Origin: Sphaerotilus natans
GTDB lineage: Bacteria > Pseudomonadota > Gammaproteobacteria > Burkholderiales > Burkholderiaceae_C
Length of the DNA: 64,000 nucleotides
Direction of reading: 5' to 3'
Assembly (NCBI RefSeq): GCF_900156335.1
Contig: NZ_FTMZ01000005.1
Location: forward strand, 180,543 to 244,542
The position numbers and the translations under genes are program-made. The notes beneath the pieces are model-generated. The model did no database searches. It was not told where the DNA came from and was given only the letters and a program-made list of their open reading frames with translations. Below, piece after piece: positions 15,488-23,840 of this stretch (position 1 is the first letter of the stretch; each line of letters starts with the position of its first letter).

Positions 15488-17311
15488 TCAGCCCCCGATC
15501 ACCCCGCCATCGTCCTTCGTCACCGCCACCGTCGCCGAGCGCGGCCGGCCGCCGGGCGCGGGCCAGCCGGCGTCGGGGTGCTGGATGTTGAGGAACAGCG
15601 TGCGGCCGTCGGGCGCCATCACCGGGCCGGTGACCTCGCAGCCCGGCGGCGCGACCAGGAAGCGGCGCATCTGCGGCCCGCCCGGCGCGTTCGGATCGCA
15701 GGCCAGCAGCTGGTTGCGCGGCAGCCAGAGCCGCTCGCCGGGCGCAGCCTCCAGCATCGGCGCCGCATCGGTGGCCACCCAGAGCCGTCCGAAGGGATCG
15801 ACCGTCAGGCCGTCGGGGCTGCTGAAGGCGTCGCCCGCGGTCTCGCCGCCGCCCAGCGCGACGATGTCCCACTGGAAGGTCTCGGCCGCCAGATCGCCGC
15901 CGTGGCGCCAGCGCAGGATGTGGCCGGTCGGGTTGGGCGCGCGCGGGTTGGCCGCATCCGCGCCAGGCAGGCCAGGCTTGCCGCGCTGCGCGTTGTTGGT
16001 CAGCGTGACGAAGACCTCGCCGGTGACCGGGCTGATCGCGGTCCACTCGGGGCGGTCCATCTTGGTGCCGCCGAGGCGGTCGCTGGCCTCGCGGGTGCGG
16101 ATCACCACCTCGCCCTGATCGGCGAAGCCGTTCTCGGGCGTCAGCCCGCCCTGCCCGTGCGTCAGCGGCAGCCAGCGGCCGCGCCCGCCCGCATCGAAGC
16201 GCGCGACGCTGAGCGTGCCGTGGTCGAGCAGGTCGCGGTTGGCCGCGAAGCCGCCGGGGCGCACCCGGTCGCGGCTGACGAAGCGGTAGATGTATTCGAA
16301 GCGCGCGTCCTCGCCCATGAAGACCACCGCGCGGCCATCCTTCGACACGCCGGTGGCGGCGCCTTCGTGGACCGCGCGGCCCAGCGCGGTGCGCTTGACC
16401 GGGGTCATCGTCGGATCGTGGGGATCGATCTCGACCACCCAGCCGAAGCGGTGAAACTCGTTGGGGTGGCGGCGCAGGTCGAAGCGCTCGTCGTGCAGAT
16501 GCCAGCGCGCCCAGTTGCCGCGCCCGCCCGCCTGCAGACCCCAGCGCCGCTGCGAGGCGCCGGGCTCGGTCGGCGGCTCGAAGTAGCCCTGGATGTTCTC
16601 CTCACAGGTGAGGTAGGTGCCCCAGGGCGTGGCGTTGGCGGCGCAGTTGGCGAAGGTGCCCAGGATGCGCCGACCCTCGGGATCGGCGGCGGTGCGCAGC
16701 AGCGCGTGGCCAGCCGCCGGCCCGCTGACGGCCATCGGCGTGTCGGCGGTGATCCGCCGCGCCTGACGCGAGGGACGCACCACCGACCAGGCGGCGGCCG
16801 CGCCCTCGCGCCGCACCTCGATGACCGACACGCCGTGCGCGGCCTGCGAGCGCGCGACCTGCTCCGGTGTGCGCGCGCCATCCGCCAGCGAGGCCGCGTC
16901 CAGGTGCAGCAGCCGCTCGTCGGTGTACTCGTGGTTCAACGCCAGCAGGCCGTGACGTGTCCGGGCCTGCCGACGGCCATCCAGCGGGAAGAAGGCCATG
17001 CCGTCATGGTGCATGCCAGCCTGCAGCCGCTGCGCAGCCGGCGTGACCAGCACGTCGCTGCCCCAGGGGGTGACCTCGGCCTGGCCGGTCGCATCACCCC
17101 AGGCGTAGAGCACCCGCGCGGTGTAGCCTGGCGGCACCGCCAGCGGCGCCTCCACCGTCATCGGCACCGGCGTGAAGCTCAGTGCCGGCGCCGTGCCGGC
17201 GCTGCCCGCCTGCGCACGCCCGGCGCCCAGGCTGGCCAGCATCATCCAGGCCGCCGCCGCGCCCAGGCTGTGCCGGCGGGTGGGATCGAAAGTCTCGTTC
17301 ATCGCGTCCAT
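15488..17311 (-). CDS. PhoX-like (DUF839) phosphatase-family protein, Tat-exported
   Basis: This 607-residue protein has a twin-arginine-type leader (TRRHSLGAAAAWMMLASLGAGRA, with Arg at 12-13). The body matches the DUF839/PhoX six-bladed propeller: NATPWGTYLTCEENIQGYF, RFGWVVEIDP, KRTALGRAVHEGA, FMGEDARFEYIYRFVS and SSPDGLTVDPFGRLWVATD. Family enzymes are calcium/iron alkaline phosphatases exported folded by Tat. Phosphatase activity here is inference. The start overlaps the CoA-transferase stop by 13 bp; ATG 17302 is an alternative. It converges on the pirin gene across the repeats. Confidence 0.85.
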   Translation of the reverse strand: MDAMNETFDPTRRHSLGAAAAWMMLASLGAGRAQAGSAGTAPALSFTPVPMTVEAPLAVPPGYTARVLYAWGDATGQAEVTPWGSDVLVTPAAQRLQAGMHHDGMAFFPLDGRRQARTRHGLLALNHEYTDERLLHLDAASLADGARTPEQVARSQAAHGVSVIEVRREGAAAAWSVVRPSRQARRITADTPMAVSGPAAGHALLRTAADPEGRRILGTFANCAANATPWGTYLTCEENIQGYFEPPTEPGASQRRWGLQAGGRGNWARWHLHDERFDLRRHPNEFHRFGWVVEIDPHDPTMTPVKRTALGRAVHEGAATGVSKDGRAVVFMGEDARFEYIYRFVSRDRVRPGGFAANRDLLDHGTLSVARFDAGGRGRWLPLTHGQGGLTPENGFADQGEVVIRTREASDRLGGTKMDRPEWTAISPVTGEVFVTLTNNAQRGKPGLPGADAANPRAPNPTGHILRWRHGGDLAAETFQWDIVALGGGETAGDAFSSPDGLTVDPFGRLWVATDAAPMLEAAPGERLWLPRNQLLACDPNAPGGPQMRRFLVAPPGCEVTGPVMAPDGRTLFLNIQHPDAGWPAPGGRPRSATVAVTKDDGGVIGG

Positions 17312-18459
17312 CCTTCTCCGTCATGTTCACCCAGCCGGGGCGCCGGCCGGAACAGGCCGCCGGGCGTGTCGCTGAGCTTGGGCACCACGCCGGGCACCTC
17401 CAGCGCCAGGCCATCGGCGGTGACGATGCGCTCGATCATCTGCCGCGCGCGGTAGTGCGGATCGGCGGCGATGTCGCGCACCGTGTAGATGCGCCCGACC
17501 GGCACCTGCACCGCCTGCAGCGTCGCCACCACCGTGTCCACCGGCCGCTGCACCGTCCACTGCGTGATCGCCGCGTCGATCTCGTCGATCCGGGCGACGC
17601 GGCCGGCGTTGTGGGCCAGATCCGGCGCCTCGGCCAGGTCGGCGCGGCCGATGGCGGTCATCAGGCGGCGGTAGATCGAGTCGCCGTTGCCGCCGATGAC
17701 CACCTGGCCGTCGGCGCAGCGGTAGGCGTTGCTCGGCGCGATGCCGGGCAGGGCCGAGCCGGCCGGCTCGCGCACCGCGCCGAAGGCGCTGTACTCGGGC
17801 AGCAGGCTTTCCATGCAGTTGAAGACCGCCTCGAACAGCGCGACATCGACCACCTGCCCGCGCCCGGTGCGCGCTCGCGCCTGCAACGCCAGCAGCACGC
17901 CGATGACGCCGTGCAGCGCCGCCAGCGTGTCGCCCAGGCTGACGCCGGCGCGCACCGGCGCGCGCCCCGGCTCGCCCATCAGGTGGCGCATGCCGCCCAT
18001 CGCCTCGGCGACGACCGCGAAGCCCGGCAGGTCGCGGTAGGGCCCCGTCTGCCCGTAGCCGCTGATGCGCAGCATGATCAGGCCGGGGTTGTCGCGCGCC
18101 AGCTCGTCGAAGCCCAGGCCCCACTTCTCCATCGTGCCGGGCTTGAAGTTCTCGATCAGCACATCGCACTCGGCGGCCAGACGGCGCACGTCGGCGCGGC
18201 CCGGCTCGGTGCGCAGGTCGAGCGCGACGCTCTTCTTGTTGCGGCTCTGCACCTGCCACCAGACGCTGGTGCCGTCGTGCAGCAGGCGCCACTGGCGCAG
18301 CGGATCGCCCGTGCCGGGCGGCTCGACCTTGATGACCTCGGCGCCGAAGTCGCCCAGCGTCTTGCCGGCGAAGGGGCCGGCGATCAGCTGGCCGAGCTCG
18401 AGGACCTTCAGGCCGGCGAGCGGACTGCGCGAATGGGAGGGGGAGGCGGTGTCGGACAT
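17299..18459 (-). CDS. CaiB/BaiF-type (class III) CoA-transferase
   Basis: This 386-residue cytoplasmic enzyme moves CoA between carboxylic acids. Conserved segments include LKVLELGQLIAGPFAGKTLGDFGAEVIKVE (14-43), LRISGYGQTGPYRDLPGF (about 133-150), HLMGEPGRAPVRAGVSLGDTLAALHG (about 158-183) and GRGQVVDVALFEAVF (about 197-211). The family's catalytic Asp lies in this central region. The substrate is unknown. Its start is 39 bp from the divergent AbrB-family gene, and it overlaps the PhoX-like gene downstream. Confidence 0.88.
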   Translation of the reverse strand: MSDTASPSHSRSPLAGLKVLELGQLIAGPFAGKTLGDFGAEVIKVEPPGTGDPLRQWRLLHDGTSVWWQVQSRNKKSVALDLRTEPGRADVRRLAAECDVLIENFKPGTMEKWGLGFDELARDNPGLIMLRISGYGQTGPYRDLPGFAVVAEAMGGMRHLMGEPGRAPVRAGVSLGDTLAALHGVIGVLLALQARARTGRGQVVDVALFEAVFNCMESLLPEYSAFGAVREPAGSALPGIAPSNAYRCADGQVVIGGNGDSIYRRLMTAIGRADLAEAPDLAHNAGRVARIDEIDAAITQWTVQRPVDTVVATLQAVQVPVGRIYTVRDIAADPHYRARQMIERIVTADGLALEVPGVVPKLSDTPGGLFRPAPRLGEHDGEGWTR

Positions 18460-18498
18460 GGCGGCTAATCTACCCCGACCCGGCTAGAGTCACGCCCC

Positions 18499-19557
18499 GT
18501 GAGCGCGAAGAACCTGACCCCGAAGGCCATCCTGCGACTGATCGCCACGCTGGCGATCGCCTGGCTGGCAGCCCTGCTGTGCGTGCGGCTGAAGACACCA
18601 CTGCCGTGGATGATCGGCCCGCTGCTGGCCACCGCCACGCTGACGATGGCCGGCGTGCCGCTGCGCTCGTCGCGGCGGCTGCGCAACGGCGGGCAGTGGA
18701 TCGTCGGCACGGTGCTGGGGCTGTACTTCACGCCGGCGGTGGCGCTGCAGGCGCTGGAGCTGGCGCCCTGGATGCTGCTGGGTGCAGCCTGGGCGCTGCT
18801 GATGGGCCATCTGTTCGGGCGCTGGCTGTTGTGGTCGCAGCCTCCAGGCTCGGTGGACGCGACCACCGCCTATTTTGCGTCGGTGATCGGCGGCGCCTCG
18901 GAGATGGCCGCGTTTGCCGAACGGGTCGGTGCCCGCGTCGATCTGGTGGCAGCCGCCCACTCGCTGCGGGTGATGCTGGTGGTGATCGTCATTCCGTTCG
19001 GCTACCAGGGCCTGGGGCTGCATGGCCACGACCCGGCGCCGGTGAGCGTCGTCGGTGTGCAGCCCACGGGCCTGGCGATGCTGCTGGCAGCGACCGCTGC
19101 CGGCGCGCTGGTGATGCAGGCGCTGCGCCAGCCCAATCCGTGGGTGCTGGGCTCGCTGCTGGTGTCGCTGGGGCTGAGCGCGTCAGGCATCGAGTGGACC
19201 GCGATGCCAGGCTGGCTGTCGGCCGCCGCGCAGCTGTCGATCGGCATCGCGCTGGGCACGCGCTTCACGCCGGCCTTCCTGCACACCGCGCCGCGCTGGC
19301 TGCTGGCGGTGGCCGTCGGCACGCTGGCGATGATCGCCGCCTCGGCCGGCTATTCGTGGCTGGTCGCCCAGGCGACCGGGCTGGTGCCGGCCAGCGTGCT
19401 GCTGGGCAACTCGCCCGGCGGCATCGCCGAGATGTGCATCACCGCGAAGGTGCTGGAACTGGGCGTGCCGCTGGTGACCGGCTTCCATGTCGTGCGCTAC
19501 CTGATCGTTCTGGTGCTGACCGGGCCGATCTGGCGGCGCTGGGTGCAACAGGCCTGA
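18499..19557 (+). CDS. AbrB-family inner membrane protein
   Basis: This 352-residue protein has about nine or ten membrane segments in two similar halves (LKTPLPWMIGPLLATATL near 33-50 and NSPGGIAEMCITAKVLELGVPLVTGFHVVRYL near 302-333). The first half has the matching SVIGGASEMAAFAERVGARVDLVAAAHSLRVML. This internal duplication defines the AbrB/ammonia monooxygenase-related membrane family; it is not the AbrB DNA-binding protein. The start is a GTG. Function is unknown, probably transport. Confidence 0.82.
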   Translation: MSAKNLTPKAILRLIATLAIAWLAALLCVRLKTPLPWMIGPLLATATLTMAGVPLRSSRRLRNGGQWIVGTVLGLYFTPAVALQALELAPWMLLGAAWALLMGHLFGRWLLWSQPPGSVDATTAYFASVIGGASEMAAFAERVGARVDLVAAAHSLRVMLVVIVIPFGYQGLGLHGHDPAPVSVVGVQPTGLAMLLAATAAGALVMQALRQPNPWVLGSLLVSLGLSASGIEWTAMPGWLSAAAQLSIGIALGTRFTPAFLHTAPRWLLAVAVGTLAMIAASAGYSWLVAQATGLVPASVLLGNSPGGIAEMCITAKVLELGVPLVTGFHVVRYLIVLVLTGPIWRRWVQQA

Positions 19558-19581
19558 CGCGGCCCGTCCGCAAGGCTTTGC

Positions 19582-20091
19582 TCAGGCCGGAATCCGCAGC
19601 ACCTGGCCCGGATAGATCTTGTCCGGGTGGCCGAGCATCGGCTTGTTGGCCTCGAAGATCTTCATGTAGGCATTGGCGTTGCCGTACATCGCCTTGGCGA
19701 TGCCCGACAGCGTGTCGCCGCGCACGACGGTGTGCCAGCGCGACTCGTCGGCCGGCTCGGCCACGGTCAGCAGGTCGTTGACGCCGGTGACGCCCGCGAC
19801 GTTGCCGCAGCACAGCAGCACCTTTTCCTTGGTGGCCTGGTCGGGCGCGCAGCCGCTGACGGTGGCCTGGCAGGTCGTGCCGTCAAAGGCAACCTGCAGG
19901 CCGTCGACCTTCAGGCCCTGGGTGTCGATGTATTTCTCGATCGCGCGAGCGGCGTTCTCGTTCGCGGCGGCCAGGCGGGCCTGCGCGGCAGCCGGATCCG
20001 GCGCGGTGGCGACCTCGGCCGCAGCCTTCTCGGGATCGTCCTTGCCGAACAGCTTCTCGCCGGCTTCCTTGATGAAACTCATCAGTCCCAT
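19582..20091 (-). CDS. BON and LysM domain protein (YgaU/Kbp-like)
   Basis: This 169-residue protein has a short amphipathic N-terminus (GLMSFIKEAGEKLFGKDDP), a BON-like domain at about 45-110 (IEKYIDTQGLKVDGLQVAFDG...VTGVNDLLTV) and a C-terminal LysM domain at about 118-168 (WHTVVRGDTLSGIAKAMYGNANAYMKIFEANK...PGQVLRIPA). The architecture matches E. coli Kbp (YgaU), a potassium-binding protein. No signal peptide is seen, which also fits Kbp. The ATG at 20091 begins the conserved MGLMSFIKEAG. Confidence 0.85.
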   Translation of the reverse strand: MGLMSFIKEAGEKLFGKDDPEKAAAEVATAPDPAAAQARLAAANENAARAIEKYIDTQGLKVDGLQVAFDGTTCQATVSGCAPDQATKEKVLLCCGNVAGVTGVNDLLTVAEPADESRWHTVVRGDTLSGIAKAMYGNANAYMKIFEANKPMLGHPDKIYPGQVLRIPA

Positions 20092-20276
20092 GGTCTCTTT
20101 TCCTTCAGGTCGAAGTGTCACCGGCACCAGGCTGCCCGGGCCGGAGGGGGGGATGCCCGAGCAGGTTAGTCGGTGGCCGGTGACATTGCAATCGTGACGG
20201 AGTTCACCGGGAACCGCACTGGACCTGGGTATGGCTCGCAGCACGACCTCTTTCAGGGACCGTTCAGGAAGCCGGA
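20092..20276. other. Gap between LysM and MOSC genes
   Basis: This 185-bp region must hold the promoter of the LysM protein, as the next gene upstream (MOSC) points the same way and may read through. No clear promoter, operator or T-tailed hairpin was found. Confidence 0.4.
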
Positions 20277-20900
20277 TCAGAGCTCGACCCGGCGGCGCAC
20301 CTGCGCCGCGAAGACCTCGGACAAGCGCACACGGCGCGGCCCCGGCACCAGCTCGGCCACCTGACCTGCAGCCAGGCTGCCGGCACGGGCCACCGACAGG
20401 TACCAGCCACAGGCGCCCGTGCGCGCCATCTGCCGGGCTGCACCGTTCCAGCCCATCGCGGCATTGAACTTGAAGCAGGGAAAGCGCGGCTCGGTCACCA
20501 CCAGCTCGCAGTCGGGCAGCCGCAGCCGGTCGCCGATCCAGACCTGGCGCTCGAGCAGGCCGGTCAGCGCGAGGTTCTCGCCGACCAGGCTGGCCGACGC
20601 GCCGTCGGCCTCGTCGCCCTGCTCCCACAGCGAGGCCACGCCGGCCTCGAGGCGCGCCTGGCGCCACAGGGCCGCATGTTCCGAAGGATAGGCATAGACC
20701 GCCTTGGCCAGACCGCCGTGGACGGTGGGATCGGCCTGCTCGTCGCCGTCGAGACCCAGCGGCCCGACACGGCAGAGGCCGCCCGCCACCGCCTGCTTGC
20801 CGATGCCGGACATGACGGTGCGCCCGCCCGCCACCCGCAGCGGCCGCACTGTCGCGACATGGACGCCGAGAATCCGGCAGGTCATGCTGGCTTCGCTCAT
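20277..20900 (-). CDS. MOSC domain protein (YiiM-like)
   Basis: This 207-residue MOSC domain protein has GLDGDEQADPTVHGGLAKAVYAYPSEHAALW near 49-79, GENLALTGLLERQVWIGDRLRL near 108-129 and the conserved cysteine in EPRFPCFKF near 138-146. MOSC proteins carry or use molybdenum cofactor sulfur; YiiM reduces N-hydroxylated bases. The ATG at 20900 has GGAG about 11 nt upstream; ATG 20885 is an alternative. Confidence 0.83.
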   Translation of the reverse strand: MSEASMTCRILGVHVATVRPLRVAGGRTVMSGIGKQAVAGGLCRVGPLGLDGDEQADPTVHGGLAKAVYAYPSEHAALWRQARLEAGVASLWEQGDEADGASASLVGENLALTGLLERQVWIGDRLRLPDCELVVTEPRFPCFKFNAAMGWNGAARQMARTGACGWYLSVARAGSLAAGQVAELVPGPRRVRLSEVFAAQVRRRVEL

Positions 20901-20957
20901 TGCACGAGACTCCTGCTGATGACTGCAGAGCCGGTGCGGCGGCCCCGGAAACAGCAA

Positions 20958-20982
20958 CGCCAACCGTTTTTGGCGGTTGGCG
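20958..20982 (-). terminator. Hairpin downstream of tRNA-Arg
   Basis: CGCCAACCG and CGGTTGGCG form a perfect 9-bp stem around a 7-nt loop. It begins 20 bp after the tRNA 3' end on the same strand and precedes the MOSC gene. The following sequence has only a short T-run, so termination strength is uncertain. Confidence 0.5.
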
Positions 20983-21002
20983 TCGATGTCGAAATCATTC
21001 GG

Positions 21003-21078
21003 TGGCGCGCCCGGCTGGGATCGAACCAGCGACCCTTGGCTTCGGAGGCCAATACTCTATCCACTGAGCTACGGGCGC
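21003..21078 (-). tRNA. tRNA-Arg (anticodon CCG)
   Basis: The 76-nt gene folds into a full cloverleaf. The acceptor arms are GCGCCCG and CGGGCGC, the D-arm is AGCTCAGTGGATAGAGT, the anticodon arm is TTGGCCTCCGAAGCCAA with CCG in the loop, and the T-arm is GCTGGTTCGATCCCAGC. The 3' CCA is encoded. It reads CGG codons, which are frequent in this GC-rich genome. Confidence 0.97.
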
Positions 21079-21241
21079 GGAGATTGCGATTCTAGCATTG
21101 TTTGCAGCGCTGCGTGCATGCAACAAATCCCCGTCAGGCCACGGACTATAATTCGCAGGTTTTGCGCCCCCCGGCCCATCCCACCGCCAGAGAGCCGCGC
21201 CCTCACCGCTTTCCAACATTCCCGTGCAGCCCGAGGAACCC

Positions 21242-21760
21242 ATGAGCCAACACCACGACGAGCACCATAGCCCGATCAAGACCCCGAAGCAGCTGATCCT
21301 GGCGGTGATCTTCGCTTTCCTGGTCCCGATCTTCGTGATCGCGCTGCTGGTGCGCGATGTCGGCAGCGACCGGCGCGATGGCGCCGGCAGCGACGCGATG
21401 AGCGAGCAGGCGGTGGCCGAGCGCATCCGCCCGGTCGCCAAGGTGGCGATCAAGCTCGAAGGCGGCCCGCTGAAGACCGGCGAGCAGGTCTTCAAGGCAC
21501 AGTGCGCGGCCTGCCACGAGGCCGGCCTGGTCGGCGCGCCGAAGTTCGGCGATGCCGGTGCCTGGGGTCCGCGTCTGGGCCAGGGCTTCGAGGCGCTGGT
21601 GAATTCCGCGCTGAAGGGCAAGGGCAACATGGGCGCCCAGGGCGGCGGCGATCACAGCGATCTGGAGATCGCCCGCGCCGTGGCCCACATGGCCAACGCC
21701 GGCGGCGGCAAGTTCGAGGAGCCGAAGGCTCCGGAAGGCGCCGCTTCGGCCGCGAACTGA
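21242..21760 (+). CDS. Membrane-anchored c-type cytochrome (c5 type)
   Basis: This 172-residue protein has one N-terminal membrane anchor (LILAVIFAFLVPIFVIALLV, about 19-38) and a periplasmic monohaem domain with the haem-binding motif CAACH near residues 92-96. The methionine ligand is probably in GNMGAQGGG, and the SDLEIARAVAHMAN helix closes the fold. This resembles cytochrome c5/CycB-like proteins of betaproteobacteria that carry electrons to terminal oxidases. The ATG at 21242 is preferred because the preceding residues do not fit the family. A strong terminator follows. Confidence 0.88.
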   Translation: MSQHHDEHHSPIKTPKQLILAVIFAFLVPIFVIALLVRDVGSDRRDGAGSDAMSEQAVAERIRPVAKVAIKLEGGPLKTGEQVFKAQCAACHEAGLVGAPKFGDAGAWGPRLGQGFEALVNSALKGKGNMGAQGGGDHSDLEIARAVAHMANAGGGKFEEPKAPEGAASAAN

Positions 21761-21786
21761 TCACGCGATCACCCACTGATCACGAG

Positions 21787-21810
21787 AAGCCGGCAGCCGC
21801 CGGCTTTTTT
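21787..21810 (+). terminator. Rho-independent terminator after the cytochrome gene
   Basis: AAGCCGGC-AGCC-GCCGGCTT forms an 8-bp stem followed by a run of Ts. It begins 26 bp after the cytochrome stop. It also overlaps the 3' end region of the convergent DUF2946-like gene, so it can stop transcription from both sides. Confidence 0.88.
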
Positions 21811-22349
21811 CATGCCCGTGCCGGGCTCAGCACATGGCCGCAGCGCGCCGGCAGCGTGGTGGAGGCCACCTCCTCGGGCTGCCAGCGCCCGGCCAGCACC
21901 TCGTCGGCCGCCAGATCCATGTCGGCGGAGGCGACCAGGCCCAGGCCGATCCCGGTGTCGAGAAAAAGCCGCCCCTGCTCGTCGACCAGTGCCGCGCGCA
22001 TGGCGTCGGCTTCAAGCGGCCGGCCGGTGTGGGTCTCGATCCGCAGCGCCCCGGCCGCATCGCGCCGCAGCCGCAGCACCCAGGGCGCCGCCTCCAGCTC
22101 GACGAAGACCTGCTGCGGGCCGTTCTGGAAATACCAGCATCCGGCCGCGTCGGCCTCGTAGTTGCGGCCGATGAACTCGCGCAGCTTGTCGTGCATCACC
22201 CGGCTGCCCTTGGACTGCGGGAAAGGCCCGGCCGCCTGCGTGCGGTCGTCGCGCATGTACCAGTCGCCGCGCGCATCGAGCGCCAGCCAGCCCCGGCAGG
22301 CGGGAACGTTCGGCCACTTGCGCAGGGCCGCCTTGACGATCTCATCCAT
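21810..22349 (-). CDS. DUF2946-like conserved protein
   Basis: This 179-residue cytoplasmic protein begins DEIVKAALRKWPNVPACRGWL and has RGDWYMRDDRTQAAGPFP, HDKLREFIGRNYEADAAGCWYFQNGPQQVFVELE and VLRLRRDA. This pattern is conserved in Burkholderiales as DUF2946-type proteins, an assignment made from memory. No catalytic motif is known. Its start overlaps the end of the upstream YheT-type hydrolase gene by 8 bp, so it is the last gene of the leftward run. Confidence 0.68.
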   Translation of the reverse strand: MDEIVKAALRKWPNVPACRGWLALDARGDWYMRDDRTQAAGPFPQSKGSRVMHDKLREFIGRNYEADAAGCWYFQNGPQQVFVELEAAPWVLRLRRDAAGALRIETHTGRPLEADAMRAALVDEQGRLFLDTGIGLGLVASADMDLAADEVLAGRWQPEEVASTTLPARCGHVLSPARA

Positions 22350-23382
22350 GCCGCGGATCTTGCCTCAGATCCGCGGGCGGGCACACGCCGCGCCCCTGCA
22401 GCCAGTCGCAGACCCGCTGCGGCAGCGCGCGCACGTCCCCCGGCCAGGCGCCGCTGGCAAAGCCGACATGACCGCCGTGCGCCGGCTGCCACAGCTCGAC
22501 CGCACGGCCCGTCTCGTGCGGCGCGGGCAGACTGGCAGCCGGCACGAAGGGGTCGTTGCGCGGATTGATCACCAGCGCCGGCACGCGGATCTCGGCCAGC
22601 CGGTGACGGCTCGAGGCACGCCGCCAGTAGTCGTCGACGCCGGCGAAGCCGTGCAGCGGGCCGGTGAAGACCTCGTCGAACTCGCGCAGGTCGCGCGCCG
22701 CACGCAGCCGTTCGGCATCGAACAGGCCCGGATGCTGCGCCAGCTTGGCCAGCGCCTTGGGCTTCATCGTGCGCAGGAACATCGGCGTGTAGAGGCGCCG
22801 GTTCAGGCCGCGGCCGATCGCGTCGCCGGCAGCAGCCAGATCCAGCGGCGCGCAGATCGCGGCGATCGAGCGCACCTGGCGCGTGGCCTGCTCGCCACTT
22901 TCCTGCGCCCAGCGCAGCAGCGCGTTGCCGCCCAGCGAGACGCCGACCGCATGCACCGGCCCCGGGCGCCCTGGCGTCAGCCGCGCCAGCATCCAGCCGA
23001 TCTCCTCGAAGTCGCCGGAATGGTAGGCGCGCGGCGCCCGGTTGAGCTCGCCGGAGCAGCCCCGGAAATGCGGCAGCGCGCAGTCCCAGCCTCGCTGCGC
23101 GGCGCACTCGGCGAAGGCCTGCGCATAGTGGCTGGACGAGGAGCCCTCCAGGCCGTGGAAGATCACCAGCAGCGGCGCCTTCGGATCGCGGGACGGCGGC
23201 AGCCGATCGACGTCGATGAAGTCGCCGTCCGGCGTGCTCCAGCGCTCACGCGCCCAGACGGGCGGGCAGCCCGGCGCATGGCGGCGCGAGAACAGCGCCG
23301 GCCAGATCGTCTGCAGCTGACCGCCGGGCAGCCAGACCGGTGCGGGCGGCAGCGGCCCCGGGGAGGCGGTGGCCGCGCTCAA
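22342..23382 (-). CDS. YheT-type alpha/beta hydrolase
   Basis: This 346-residue alpha/beta hydrolase of the YheT/ABHD1-3 family begins with WLPGGQLQTIWPALF. It has the oxyanion segment IFHGLEGSSSSHYAQAFA, FRGCSGELNRAPRAYHSGD and the nucleophile Ser in GVSLGGNALL (about 147-156). The acid Asp is probably in NPRNDPFVP and the His in HGGHVGF. The start appears to be TTG at 23382, because no in-frame ATG or GTG precedes the conserved N-terminus; it overlaps the upstream stop by 4 nt. The substrate is probably a lipid or ester. Confidence 0.87.
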   Translation of the reverse strand: MSAATASPGPLPPAPVWLPGGQLQTIWPALFSRRHAPGCPPVWARERWSTPDGDFIDVDRLPPSRDPKAPLLVIFHGLEGSSSSHYAQAFAECAAQRGWDCALPHFRGCSGELNRAPRAYHSGDFEEIGWMLARLTPGRPGPVHAVGVSLGGNALLRWAQESGEQATRQVRSIAAICAPLDLAAAGDAIGRGLNRRLYTPMFLRTMKPKALAKLAQHPGLFDAERLRAARDLREFDEVFTGPLHGFAGVDDYWRRASSRHRLAEIRVPALVINPRNDPFVPAASLPAPHETGRAVELWQPAHGGHVGFASGAWPGDVRALPQRVCDWLQGRGVCPPADLRQDPRHG

Positions 23383-23825
23383 TGCAGCATCGAGGGCTCG
23401 TCGCCGACTTCCTGCACCGCGCTCTCGCCCGCCGGGCTGGCGTGGTGCACCATCAGGCGCCAGCCCTGCGGCGTCTTGATGAAGACATGCGTGGCCAGCA
23501 CCCAGGCGCTCTGCGTGCCCTCGGGCGTCTCGACGCGCAGTTCCTCCAGCACATGATGGACGGCGCTGTTGCCGACCACCAGCCGGCGCACCTGGGCGAT
23601 GCGCAGGTTCAGCCCGCCGCCCTGCAGCAGCGCCTCGTAGCCGGCGCGGATCGCATGCAGCCCGAGCAGGCGCGGGCCCGACGGGTGGATGCAGGCGATG
23701 TCGTCGTCATCGGCCCAGACCGCCATCACCCGGTCGAGATCGCCGAGCTGCAGCGCCTCGTAGAACTGGGCCTCGGTCTCGTCGGGCGTGGTCATCAGCG
23801 CGACCTTGGGCGGCTTGGCAGGCAT
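23379..23825 (-). CDS. SnoaL/NTF2-like fold protein
   Basis: This 148-residue protein is one NTF2-like cone-shaped domain: EAQFYEALQLGDLDRVMAVWADDDDIACIHPSG, the central helix and strands, then SAWVLATHVFIKTPQGWRLMVHHASP. Families of this type (SnoaL-like/DUF4440) include ketosteroid isomerase-like enzymes and binding proteins. The function here is unknown. It lies between purU and the hydrolase gene in a tight leftward run (4-bp overlap downstream). Confidence 0.78.
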   Translation of the reverse strand: MPAKPPKVALMTTPDETEAQFYEALQLGDLDRVMAVWADDDDIACIHPSGPRLLGLHAIRAGYEALLQGGGLNLRIAQVRRLVVGNSAVHHVLEELRVETPEGTQSAWVLATHVFIKTPQGWRLMVHHASPAGESAVQEVGDEPSMLH

Positions 23826-23840
23826 CGAGGCGTCCTCGTC

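Noticed and set aside
18499..19557. AbrB-type DNA-binding regulator or ammonia monooxygenase subunit
   Set aside because: The name AbrB for this family is historical; the protein is a duplicated multi-helix membrane protein with neither a DNA-binding domain nor copper monooxygenase residues.
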